Assembly (NCBI GenBank): GCA_001600055.1
Contig: BCIV01000024.1
Coordinates: 53,951 to 117,950, forward strand
DNA length: 64,000 nucleotides
From: Filobasidium wieringae
Lineage: Eukaryota > Basidiomycota > Tremellomycetes > Filobasidiales > Filobasidiaceae
Reading direction: 5' to 3'
Positions 1 through 10,246 of the stretch are shown here, piece after piece. The position numbers and the translations under genes were made by a program. Under the pieces are notes generated by a model. It saw only the letters and a list, made by a program, of their open reading frames with translations. It did no database searches and was not told the DNA's origin. Numbering within the stretch: position 1 is the stretch's first letter; each line of letters begins with the position of its first letter.

Positions 1-1941
1 TGACGACTGATCCTCCAGGGATGTTCTTGAAACCAGGCAGTCTCTTCCACTTGTTCGGGGGTCAGCCATATTTGGGAAGGAACAATTCTCAGAGCGTAAT
101 CGGGGTGGGCTACGTTATCAATAGGCATGCGGTTATATTGTATATGAAGAATCTAGCAGTACTCGGACACGCACCAGCAAGCCATTTCGGATCAAACATC
201 CAGGTCTGGGGAACTTCGTTCAGCTTGCGTAGATCAGATACCGGGTAAGGGACGGATTTCGAAGGTATGTAGCCAGGAGGCGGCTGATCGATCACAGGTC
301 CTCGCTGAGTGGCTGGGAGAGAATGGTCATTGAGATTCCAGATGGATTCGAAGATTGCAATGTACTGTGTGGTATAAACGGTTCAGAAACATCCTCTCGG
401 CTCCCAAAGAGGGCTGTGATATACTTACCTCAGAGCTGTACACTTCAATCAGATCGGACCAGTACCAGCTGAGTTTAGTGACATCTCCGTTTCCCTCAGC
501 TTTGACTAGAGACAGGGGAGGCATCCAATATATGCTGTCGAAGTTAGAGAAGTTCCCGCCGGCCCAACTCGAAAATGGACGGCGAGCTGATGCCCAATTA
601 ACCATCTTCAATACAATAGTTTTCAACAGCGTGAAAAAGCTTGCCAAATTGGGAGTAACTTACAGCTGTCAGTTTGGATCTCACTCTGCTATTCTCGTCG
701 TTTGATGAACTTTTTTCCAACCGCCTGTCATACGCATGCAACGTTTCCTTTGAGGTCAACAGACGTTTCAATACGCCCGACGAATGACCCTCATGCTGTA
801 GTCGATCTTCGAGTCCTGCGATTTCCGACACCAAGCTTTGTCTGTAGCAAACCAACTATCTAAGCATTGCCTATATGCATCCGCGTCCCCAATCATCGAC
901 TGACCTCTCCCTTTTACCCCATTCGCGTATGGTCTTGTCTTGACGGCCTTGAGTCAGTTGTCGGAAGTAAGTGTGGATGCTACGGTCGTATAGGTTTTGA
1001 AAAGCCGCATACGTCGGTGTGACATCCGTGGTGGGGTATTCCGGCATGGCTTCGGTACTCGTCTTGATGACATCTAAGAGAATTTGGGTGTGCAATAGAT
1101 TGGACGGGGAAGAGAATGGTTCGGCAAGATTCCACGTCATGTCCAACAGCGAGCTGGCTGAGCGCACATGTTTGCTGATGTATTTCTGTACCGACTCAGT
1201 ACCCTCCAGGCCAGAGATCGATGGTGTCGTGATGGAGGTATGATTGCTGCTGCCGGTGCCAGGTTGATGGATAAGATTGTTCAGCCTTGACTCCCATTGG
1301 ACCATCCTGTTGTCATATTGGGATACCAAGGTTGTGAGGCGTGATATTTCGTCTTGCATGCCCTGAAGCTGTACCGCAGTGGTTTTACAAGGTGTACATG
1401 ACTCCTGGAAGTGGCAAGCGTTTCGATATATCGGTGCGGAAGGGACTGATAGAGCTGGAAAAGGCTCAATTGAGACGCGGGCTGGATTTTCGTGTTGCTG
1501 TGTATCTGCACAGCGAGTCGCAGAGAGGTGGCGAGACGCAGAAGGACAAGGTTGAGAGCCGCCCGGTTTCGAGACAGGGCGAGGGATGGTTGCGACGGTC
1601 GTCTCTGCGGTCCGGACAGAAACGACGTCTTGTGGCTGCAAGGACACATGAGGTAATCGAGGCCGGGTGGTCGGGGTTGATTTTTCAGCAGGTCGATTGA
1701 AAGGGACGGGTCCAGGCATGCCTGGCGCACATTGCGGCTCAAGAATACTCGCACGATGCGGTGCTGATGCTCGTTGTGAGATACCAGGGTACAGGACGCC
1801 GGACCTAGGACCGGGAGGATCACGGACGGGATTGGTATGACACGGTAGGGACAGGGGGGACTGAATGCGGTGACTAGCCTGTGCAGACACTGTTCCCCTG
1901 GTCCCGGGAAGCCTGTTGTCCGATTGAGGATTGGGAGGCAT
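1..1941 (-). CDS. Unrecognised multi-exon protein, 3' end off the left edge
   Basis: Exons can be joined in one frame at 1941-905, 841-664, 605-429, 364-175 and 109-1, each flanked by GT/AG, so this looks like a real gene that continues past base 1. I chose the ATG at 1941; an upstream 5' exon is possible because the frame is open further upstream. The first ~190 residues are Pro/Ser/Thr-rich and probably disordered. A short coiled-coil-like stretch follows (LQGMQDEISRLTTLV), then a helical region (FRQLTQGRQDKTIREWGKRE). The later exons are richer in aromatics and look globular (SWYWSDLIEVYSSE, FESIWNLNDHSLP, IWLTPEQVEETAWFQEHPW). I do not recognise a family. It could be a lineage-specific regulator or scaffold, but no zinc finger or catalytic motif is visible in the part present. 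Confidence 0.55.
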
Positions 1942-2092
1942 AGGTAGAGTGAAATCCAATATTATTTTGCGGGATGTCTGGGATCCTCCGTACACAGGGA
2001 TCTCCAGCTAAGCTGGCAAAAGGAGTGATTGGCGATAGGATTCGGTCGATGAGCTCTTTGATTGGTTGGCGGTGCGTTTGAGAGAGAGATTG

Positions 2093-2095
<3 letters not shown>

Positions 2096-2185
<90 letters not shown>
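2096..2185. repeat. (AGT)30 microsatellite
   Basis: Ninety bases of uninterrupted AGT units lie about 155 bp upstream of the assumed start of the leftmost gene. It reads as poly-Ser or poly-Tyr/Leu/Thr in various frames, which is why spurious open frames cover it. Perfect purity suggests a recently expanded and probably polymorphic locus. Confidence 0.97.
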
Positions 2186-2283
2186 CGTGTTGTAGCGATA
2201 TCGATATCAATTACTGTGCGCATCAAGATCAGTGTCATTTCCACCCAGGAGGAGGCGATCTGATATCTCCACCTACGCTTGTG

Positions 2284-2419
2284 GCGTCTACGGGCCATCC
2301 GCTGGCACGCGGATGCGGTGCGTCTGCTAGGCGTCTACACGTTAGTAGATGGATCAGTCTCCCGCTCGTACGACCAGACGTAGACGCGCGTCTACCGCTC
2401 GTTCGATCAGATGTAGACG
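2284..2419. repeat. Cluster of GCGTCTAC motifs with a 16-bp palindrome
   Basis: GCGTCTAC occurs at 2284-2291 and 2331-2338. A perfect 16-bp palindrome GTAGACGCGCGTCTAC lies at 2380-2395, and GTAGACG again at 2413-2419. The segments beginning GCTCGTACGACCAGACGTAG and GCTCGTTCGATCAGATGTAG are diverged direct repeats about 33 bp apart. Function unknown; a transposon remnant or a cluster of regulator sites are both possible. Confidence 0.7.
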
Positions 2420-2830
2420 AGCATAGCGTCGTCGCTTTCTCACGCGTGAACTCTTCACGCCCTTCCCGTCTGAAACGTTTGGCACCCCAGGCTCATGCTC
2501 CTTGCGATGCGGGATCCAGTCCAGTCCATAAGTAGTGGCGCATGTGTTGTGCATAGAGAGGATGTTCCAATCACCTTTTGACCTTTGTGTGATCCAAGAC
2601 CGGAAGGATGTCTCGTCACGGTGGTCGTCGAGTAATCACTGACTAACACAATTGTTACAGTCGCCTGTGTAACGACGTCCAGTTCTTCTTCCTGGACCAA
2701 CGATCAAACAGCGACCGAACAATCAGTCGGCGATCAGTCGGCGCGCGCGCGGGACATCGGACATTGCGTCGACATTGCATAAATATTGCATAAACATCGC
2801 GAATGGGGTACGAGACCATGGTCTTAAGTT

Positions 2831-2862
2831 ACAGGTCATGGGTTCGAGCCCCATATTGGGCT
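2831..2862 (+). other. tRNA-like 3' half (T arm plus acceptor strand)
   Basis: A perfect 5-bp T stem (ATGGG at 2838-2842 with CCCAT at 2850-2854) encloses the 7-base loop TTCGAGC. ATTGGGC follows, shaped like a 3' acceptor strand. No GCCCAAT partner and no convincing D or anticodon arm lie upstream. It is therefore best read as a tRNA fragment, pseudogene or the Pol III B box of a SINE-like element. Confidence 0.35.
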
Positions 2863-3447
2863 TTCCCTTTTGCTCTTCTTGGACCCCTGATAGCCCAGGT
2901 ATGTTGTCCGAAGCAATACGATGGGTATCGAGTGTTCCCCAAGGGGTCTGGAATTTTTTTGTCGTGTTTTGCGCGGGTTCGCGCGTATGCGATTTCAGTC
3001 CAGATGCTCATGATTCGCTTCCGGGTAACGCGTGGTTCCCCTCCGGCCGTTGCATCGTCATCGACCCGAGAGCGACCAAAGATAGCTAGAGCGGACGATT
3101 CGACGTAGAACAGGTGAACTGTCAACATCTATACACGAACAATACGAGCTCAGACTTCCACTGAGGACATACGCCTTTGCCTATACAGAACATCTCTACC
3201 CAATCAAGCACTGGGAAAAAGAACGGGCACAACACGTCAATCAGCCATCTTATTACGACTCTTTGCCCTGCCTCTTTCGTCATCTCCAACTATACACGAC
3301 TCGATATCATATCTGAATCAAACGACCGAGACTAGGGAATTCAGGGGCCTATAGGAGAGGATCTGAGAAGCCTATCGATAGACTCTGCTGAGAACGGAAA
3401 AGAACGTCCAATCCAAGCGACCTAACGCGAACACACAAACGAACATC

Positions 3448-6400
3448 ATGTCATTCGATAAGACCGTCAAGAACGCATGTAAGCCGAAAAAGGATCCTCC
3501 CAAGGGCAAGGTGAGTCGAGTTTTTCGTACTTAGGTGGGGTTCGAGGACTCGTCAGTCTGGTGGGCAGGGCAGTGGATGAAGAATCGGAAGAGTTTGACT
3601 GCCGTGAAGTGCAGGTCGTAATCGGCCAGCCATCCTACAGAATGGTTGAATTGAACCGATCACCTTCAACAGCGGATGATTCACGAATGCAACCTTTTCT
3701 GGAACGCCCTTCACTGACATTATACATCTATTACAGTACCTCGACCCCCTGATCGCCGCGACGCACACGACCGATGGGGCCATGGTTGATATCTGTCGAG
3801 CTCTTGGCGCCAGGTTGCGAGAACCTAACAACATCGTGAGTCGGCTACAACCGCCATTCATTCAAGCATGGAATGCTCATTCATCCAACCTTGTCACGAC
3901 AGATCGTATTCAAAGCCCTGCTGGTGTTGCACTCGATGATCAGGCAAGGAGCGACGGACAACGTCTTGGGCTTCTTATCTGGAAATGACGTTTTGAGAAT
4001 GAGAGGAAACGTCGCAAACCAGAGCTGGGATGGTGAGTTTCCGCGTTTTCCCAATCATCCTCTGTGCTTTGTGAAACCGAATCTCGATTCGTGGACAGGT
4101 TATTCAGCTACTCAAAGCTTGAAAGCTTATGCGAATTATTTGGACTCGAGGATCCAGGGGTACAAGGGACTGAAGCATGATCCCGTTCGAGTTCAGAGCG
4201 AGAACAACCGGGCAAGCGCATATGATGGAGCTAGTGGTGAGTCGAAACGACCAATCTCTCTGATATCGACCTGAATTGATGGCGGGAGCATGTCAACAGC
4301 AAAGGGCAGAAAACTGAACAGTCTTTCGGTCGATAAAGGGTTGTTGAGAGAGGTCAGGGAGGTCCAGAAGATGGTCGGCTGTTTGATTCAGTGTCGGGTA
4401 AGTGTATCAACTGGGACCTGGATATGCACGAGGCTGATCCGACCGGCTGGAAACAGTTTTTCGATGACGATCTTGAAGACCCATGCATTATCATGGCTTT
4501 CAGGCTGATCGTCAAGGATCTCTTGGTTTTGACTCAAGCCATCAACGAGGGGGTTGTCAACTTGTTAGGTAAGTAATCAATACTTTCACGAAACGATCCT
4601 TCATCTGACAGGCTTCTTTTCCCTTAGAGCACTACTTTGAGATGGCCAAGACCGACGCTCATGAGGCGCTATCGATCTACAAAGCATTCGTCAAGCAGAA
4701 TGACAAGGTTGTGGAGTACCTCAACACGGCGAAAGGTCTGTCGCGGGTGCTGGACGTGCCAATACCCAACCTCCGTCATGTAAGTCATCCGTTCTCTTCA
4801 AGCTAAGCTGCAATCTTGTCTGATTGAAATTCGTTTCTCCTTTCAAGGCACCCAATTCTCTAGTCCGAGCGTTGGAGGAATACTTGAACGACCCTAATTT
4901 CGAGCAAAACAGATTGGAATACAGGCAAAACATGTCTGCGGCGGATGTTCCCACGACCACCAAAGCTCGTATGTCTTCCAGTTCCTCTACCACCAACCAA
5001 TTTCTACCGCTTCTGACAACCTTTCCCGCGACAGCCTCGCCTGCTCCTGCTGCCACTGCCACCACCTCCAAAGCGAAAACTCCTGAACCTGCACCGGCTC
5101 CCCCTGCACCTGCCGCACAACAGCAGGTAAATCGATCGATACAGGACTTTTTCACCAGTATCGAAGAGGAGCAAAAGCAGAACCAAAGTGGAATGGGGAG
5201 CCAGAACAGGTGAATTTGACAAACTTGGTAGAGTCAGGGCTGCTACTGACCGGTCTTAACTTTCCGCAGTTTCATGGGCGGAATGGGTCAAATGGGTCAG
5301 CCAGGTATGCCAGGCGGTTTCACTCCCCAGCAGCCTCAGGCGAACCCGTTCCGACAATCGATGTTCCCTCAAGCAACTGGGTTCGGCGGTATGCCTCCTC
5401 AAATGACCGGTTTCCCTTCTCAGCCGTTCCAAGCGAACCCCACGGGAATGATGCCCCAGCAGACCGGATTCTTGCAACCTCAAGCCGCGCCACAGAATGC
5501 GTTCGTGCAACCACAACAGACTGGGTTCCCAGCGTCGCAGCCCGCTCCCTTCCAGCCTACCCAATCTGCTCCCTTTCAGACTCAACAAACAGGATTCCTG
5601 CAGCCTCAATCGACAGGCATGTTCCAACCTCAGCAGCAACCACCGTCTCAGCCCACTGGACCTTTCGCTCAACCAGCTCCCTTGCAACCGCAAGCGACCG
5701 GTTTCAACCCGTTCAGGCAGTCGATGCTCATGCCTCAAAGTACTGGGTTGCCATTCCGATCTCCCAACAGTAACGCTTTCCAGCCGTCTGATCGGTCCGC
5801 ATCCGCTCCGTCACAACAGGCGAATGAGGTCAAACCTCTTACTGCTCAACAGACCGGTACCAACAACCGGTTCGCTCTCCCATCCGATCGACAACCCAAA
5901 AAGGCCGCTCCTTCCGGTCCATCTTTGTTCGAGATGGCCATGCACAAGTCGATGGCGAACAATGCGCAATTCAATCAGCCGCAAACCACGGGCTCGCCCT
6001 TTGGTCAACAGAACGCGACTCCCGCACCTCTTGCTCCCCAACCTACTGGATTTGCGGGTAGTTCGATAGTACCGTTTTCCAGTCGAATGGGCGGTTCTCC
6101 TCTTCCTGGTCAGTCGGGTGGGAACACGCCTGCTGCATTCCAAGAAGCGGACAAGACGGGAGGTAACGGATACATGTCCGATCTCGCTTCTGCTTTCGCC
6201 ACGACGAGTACCAACGATAAGCAGAGTCAGCCCGATCAGAGCGCCAACGCTGGGAGCAGCAATGTCAGTGGACTCTTCGGTAGCGGTCTTTTCAGTCAAG
6301 GGACCGGAACTACCAACACGTCGGGATCTCAGAACTTGTTCAGCCAGACGACTGGTACCACCGCTACGTCATCTGCATTCCCTTCCACTCCCAGCAGCAA

Positions 6401-6788
6401 CTTCCTTCAACCCCAGCCGACCGGGTTTGCAGGGAGTTCGGTCAAACCCTTCAAACCTAGCTCAAACTTTGGATCGACACTTGTGACTGATAACGGGGTC
6501 TCTCCTAACCCAACCGGATCGAGTGGATCTCCATTTGGGATGAGCATGGGTGGGAATCAAACCGGATCGGGTGGTATGCAACCCCAAGCTACGGGGTTCA
6601 ATCCTTTTGGAACGGCTTCGATGATGAACGGTCAGACTCAGGGTGGGAACAACGCACAGGGGAATAGCAACAATAACAGCAATAACAATGACCAGGACCT
6701 GATGTCCCTCTTCGGCGGACCTTCTCAGCCTCAACAACCTCAACAACAGCAGCAATCCAGTAATACCAACTGGATGAGCGCCTTCTGA
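3448..6788 (+). CDS. AP180: AP180/YAP180-type clathrin assembly protein (ANTH domain)
   Basis: Nine exons (3448-3510, 3737-3835, 3903-4032, 4099-4236, 4300-4397, 4457-4568, 4628-4779, 4848-5209, 5270-6788) join in frame. The N-terminal ~270 residues form an ANTH domain: the KGKY stretch followed by ATHTTDG matches the family's phosphoinositide-binding signature, and conserved helices such as IVFKALLVLHSMIRQG follow. The C-terminal ~600 residues are a Gln/Pro/Thr/Gly-rich tail. It holds NPF motifs (NPFRQSM twice, NPFGTA) that bind EH domains, a possible clathrin box near DLMSLF, and many xxQxTG motifs resembling Ark1/Prk1 kinase sites. Known role of the family: binds PI(4,5)P2, clathrin and Pan1/Ede1-like EH proteins at endocytic sites. 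The long tail in one exon is typical. An optional intron near 4971 would break the frame, so I did not use it. Confidence 0.9.
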
Positions 6789-7040
6789 TCTTAACCTACC
6801 GCTCTCTGAGTCCTTTTCCCCGCTCGGCTTACTCCCAGCTACCTGTGGACTGTTCGTTTTTGTGCTTCATGCCTCGTGCTTCATGATCGATCGAGGGTTG
6901 TATATATTGCTTGCATAGGAAAGGGAATCGTTATTATAATACTATCGAACGGATCGTTCGGGCCGAGGTCCACATTGTTATACAATTATACATGGTGGAA
7001 GGATACAGAGATTATGGGCTGGGATAGGCCAGAGGAAAGA

Positions 7041-7558
7041 TTAACGAGGTGCATCGTTATAGTACGATCGACGGAGGTGTCGGAATTTCTTCAGGGAGAT
7101 CAGAGCAAGTACCTCTGATAGCAGCGAAATATGCGACCTCCTAATTAGCCTCGAATCTTTTTCTGAAAGAGATCAGGGACTAACCTTTCTTCACATGTTC
7201 TCCTAGAGCCAAGTTCTTCTCGATCAACACTGGATCTGTCGTATTAGCATTCTCTGTTCGAATTCCATCGAACGGTGAATCGATATCCTTCCCCTTTTGT
7301 ACGGTATGATTGCTCACTCTCGAACGCTCCTCGTAATCGTTTCGTGAACCATACCGGGTCAGGGCTATACACACGTCTTTGAGTCAGCATAAAGTAGGTA
7401 GGCTTAGTGTGGATTGGAAGCTTATTTACTAATCTCGACCCAATCGATGTAGCTGTTGATTCGTAACACATGACAAGTTAGCAACCGCGAGTGAGTAGCT
7501 ATGAGGCGAGGCTTGCTTCTTTGTATAGCTTGATGGCTCTTAGTCGATGTGTTGACAT
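7041..7558 (-). CDS. LYR-motif mitochondrial protein, ETFRF1/LYRM5-like
   Basis: Five short exons (7558-7517, 7452-7430, 7364-7318, 7253-7185, 7114-7041) give an 84-residue protein. The start RAIKLYKE carries the LYR-type motif as LYK, followed by LHRLGRDYPDP, LRGAFEKNANTTDP and a C-terminal LISLKKFRHLRRSYY. That order matches the small LYR family that includes human ETFRF1 (LYRM5). LYR proteins act in the mitochondrial matrix with the acyl carrier protein, in Fe-S or respiratory-complex assembly; ETFRF1 acts on electron-transfer flavoprotein. The first intron must use a GC donor (GCAAGC) to join KE to LHRLG. The second exon is only 23 nt. A nearer acceptor for the last exon would leave a 22-nt intron, so I used the one at 7115. 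Confidence 0.8.
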
Positions 7559-8220
7559 AGCTGTCAAAGTCTGCTTCTGAGTTGGGATCAGGGCGGTATG
7601 GCCAGAGGTGTAGGTGGTAAGTGGTAAGTGGTAAGTGGTAAGTGGTAAGTGTAATAGGTATAGGTTGCAGACGGTCACAGCCGGCGGGCGAGAAGCTGAT
7701 GATGATGTCAGGCTTATCGCGACCGTCGACCTGAGCAAATCAACATCCACTTCGACTCTTCCTATGACGACTCTTCCTGCCTTCTCCCATGTCATCGTCA
7801 AGCCAAAGAACTCTCATCCCTCTCAGCCGAACAAACCCGGACTTCCAGCATCCCGCTATGCTCTTCCTTTGTTCCTTCCCGCACCTCGTCATCCATCGCA
7901 AGAACGACCCAACAATTCGTGCTGAGCGCGAACGAAGCTTCGAATACGGGGGTTGCGGGTCAGGATAAGGCGAACAGCAAGTCGGGGATCAATGGAAGAG
8001 GTTAATCTTGTCATTTATCATAGCAAGTACGTGATGTGAGCGTCTACCGAGAGTTAAACTGTTCGGGTTTGTACACGAGCGATATAACGCTACAAGACAA
8101 GAACCACTGTGACTACCGACATCTTTGCATCATTCCACCAATCATTATCGAGAAACTTCGGTTTGATTGATCTTCACTCGACAAACTCGGCATCATATAC
8201 AATCATGATGTGTTGACCCC
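7559..8220. other. Divergent intergenic region
   Basis: Holds the 7-bp tandem repeat at 7614-7651 and a three-codon upstream frame (ATG ATG TGT TGA, 8205-8216) just before the next gene. A 53-codon frame starting at 7764 has no recognisable features, and I do not call it. Confidence 0.55.
7614..7651. repeat. Tandem repeat, unit GTGGTAA
   Basis: Five exact 7-bp copies plus a partial sixth. Each junction creates GGTAAGT, the consensus fungal 5' splice site, so the array is a run of potential donors on the plus strand. It lies just upstream of the minus-strand LYR gene. Confidence 0.9.
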
Positions 8221-9030
8221 ATGTCCCTCTTCGGGTGCGACGACGACGACGACGAGATGGCTAAGGGGCTCGGTAGTCGGGATGTCATCTTGGCCCTGAA
8301 CGGAAACCTGGATACTCCAGGTCATCAAGCTTCTCCCGATTTCCATTCCGATAAACGTTTACGGGGGTTCGTCACCCATTCTTCCAGAACTCGGGAGACG
8401 CAATGGCAGACCCAACCTCTGTCCGGTTCGAGCCGCTTCGATCTTGAGCAAGCTATCCGGACGTACGATACCTCCTTCACAACCTTCACTCACCTCTACC
8501 GTATTTTCGTCCTTCACCATTCCCAGCCCTCCACCTCATCATTCAAGGACAAACCCTCCTTCGTCCCGGAATTAGAACACGTCTATACATCCTACACCGC
8601 AACGCTCCAATCTTTCCTCCACCTAGTCCTCTTGGAACAACAAGCATGGGACCCAAAATCCGCTTGTCTGGGTGTGGAAGAAATCTTCACGGCATATTTG
8701 GATCTACTGACGAATGAATTCGGAGGGACAAGAGGGTGGGGGTTCGATCCTCATGCGGAAACCCCAAGCATGGAAGGATACTATGTTCGTCTTGAACAAC
8801 GTTTTCTTCTCTCCCGAACCGATCCTCTGATCCAAATAAGCGACGAAATGGAGGAAGGATCAGATCCCGACGACCCCTATACCGAACACGTCTCAGTCGA
8901 TAAACCTCGAGCAAGAGAAGGCACCCGAAAGAATATCCCCACAGGGAGGACGAGGAAGAGACCTGTATTACGATCTAGGGGAAGCGGTTCCGATCCCTCT
9001 CGAGCGGGGGTCAGGAAAAGTCGTCAATGA
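8221..9030 (+). CDS. Unrecognised intronless protein with acidic start and basic tail
   Basis: A single 269-codon frame with no stop. The N terminus has a run of five Asp (GCDDDDDE). The middle, roughly residues 75-190, is rich in aromatic and Leu residues and looks helical ([48 protein letters not shown]). The last ~45 residues are Arg/Lys/Ser-rich and could act as a nuclear localisation signal (RTRKRPVLRSRG). No intron is needed, unlike most neighbours. No known family recognised; a nuclear role is only an inference from the basic tail. A very short upstream frame ends five bases before the ATG. Confidence 0.6.
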   Translation: MSLFGCDDDDDEMAKGLGSRDVILALNGNLDTPGHQASPDFHSDKRLRGFVTHSSRTRETQWQTQPLSGSSRFDLEQAIRTYDTSFTTFTHLYRIFVLHHSQPSTSSFKDKPSFVPELEHVYTSYTATLQSFLHLVLLEQQAWDPKSACLGVEEIFTAYLDLLTNEFGGTRGWGFDPHAETPSMEGYYVRLEQRFLLSRTDPLIQISDEMEEGSDPDDPYTEHVSVDKPRAREGTRKNIPTGRTRKRPVLRSRGSGSDPSRAGVRKSRQ

Positions 9031-9494
9031 CTTTGTATTTATCGAGGAGTCTACGGATCTTGTAGTAGTTTCGAAATGGTTGTATTTCTCTTGTATGATG
9101 GCTATGATAACGAGTGTCGTTTTGATGCATCAGAGCTCAACTCAGCCGTGTAAGGTACTTGAGGACAATGTGGGTGGGCCACGCGCAGAGATTAAGAGCG
9201 GGACAGGCTTTTTAAACTGACCCCTACAGGGTTCGAAATCACTAGTAATGCTGAAACCCTTCATCTTTTCCTTTGTTGATAGTTATTTCCTCAAGAGCTT
9301 CATCTCAAAAAGATTCAGAACATCACATTACCAAGCCCAACACCCATCTTGACACTTTTGACACTCTCTGGGGTCAAGACGTTTGCATCACATACAGCGT
9401 GACATCAGCCGCAGAACCTTTATACCTTGAAGAACGGGTAGGGGTAAAAGAGCCACACAACAGGGAAGCTTCAGATAACGACGATTCACATACC
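9031..9494. other. Intergenic, nothing clear
   Basis: Likely 3' flank of the intronless gene. A GGGTTCGAAATC stretch near 9229 resembles a Pol III B box but has no stem around it. No gene seen. Confidence 0.5.
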
Positions 9495-9794
9495 TCAAAC
9501 CGGAAGGGTTTCCGGTACGAACGCTGAGCATCGCTTGCAATGATGGAGGTACCTGGGTAAAGGACAACGGGGAGGACGTTGAGCGGATGAAACACACTGG
9601 TTGGACCATAACGCACAGTCTTGTTTTGACGAGTCCCCTTTATCAGCTTGAAATGCAACTTTCTTAGGATGGGAGTGAGTGTCTAAATTCTCTTGCATTT
9701 CTCTAGCAATCTGGCTCTCATTGATGATGAGCTTGTGTTGATTGATCTCAGCAAGTATCTTTGTTACGGACGTTGTGTCGGTATGTGTCGTCAT
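9495..9794 (-). CDS. Small open frame, doubtful
   Basis: A 99-codon frame with a plausible helical first half (ILAEINQHKLIINESQIARE) and a less protein-like second half rich in Cys, Pro and Arg. The true product, if any, may be shorter and spliced: other frames continue to 9374. No family recognised and no support beyond length and an ATG. Confidence 0.25.
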   Translation of the reverse strand: MTTHTDTTSVTKILAEINQHKLIINESQIAREMQENLDTHSHPKKVAFQADKGDSSKQDCALWSNQCVSSAQRPPRCPLPRYLHHCKRCSAFVPETLPV

Positions 9795-10246
9795 TGCGGT
9801 TGTAATGGGAGACGACAGAAGAACGAGGAGATTCAGTTGACATGGATTGTTTAGTTGGCTTAGCCGACTAGCCGACTGAACTCATTTGAACGTGTCGGTA
9901 TTCTTCTAGCCATCGCTCTTTTTACATCTTCGACCGGCAACCTGACTGACATGCTGACTTTGCCAGGGACAAGCAACCGCGGCAAAAAAATCAATACTCG
10001 CGAGGGATCCGGCGGCCCCCAGGGCTCTTTTGTCCAGACATGGCTCAACCATGACTCGCGACACAAAACGAACCTGACTTGTGTCCCTGAGCGGTTATCT
10101 GACCTGTCCAGTAAACCCACTCAACATCAACAAGGGGAAAATGCCATGATATAAAGAATCCAACGATCGTCCATCAGATCGATCCGTCCCCCGCCACTCG
10201 CGCGCGCATGCAGAATACAAGACCGCCCTAACTCTCATGCTCGTCC
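9795..10246. other. Intergenic, nothing clear
   Basis: Flank between the doubtful small frame and the 3' end of the BFR1 gene. No feature recognised. Confidence 0.45.

Larger units (their letters stand above)
1942..3447. other. Repeat-rich intergenic gap
   Basis: This gap separates two divergent genes. It holds a long AGT microsatellite, a cluster of GCGTCTAC motifs and a tRNA-like 3' half, each listed separately. Open frames here are short and low in complexity and do not look coding. The last ~350 bases are probably the promoter and 5' leader of the AP180-type gene. Confidence 0.6.

Noticed and set aside
2066..2263. Poly-Ser and poly-Leu/Tyr frames across the AGT repeat
   Set aside because: Artefacts of the microsatellite read in different frames.
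4971..5034. Candidate intron (GTATGT...GACAG) inside AP180 exon 8
   Set aside because: Removing it breaks the frame that joins correctly to the Gln-rich tail.
9200..9260. Possible tRNA around GGGTTCGAAATC with a TTTTTAAA loop
   Set aside because: No T stem or acceptor pairing could be formed.
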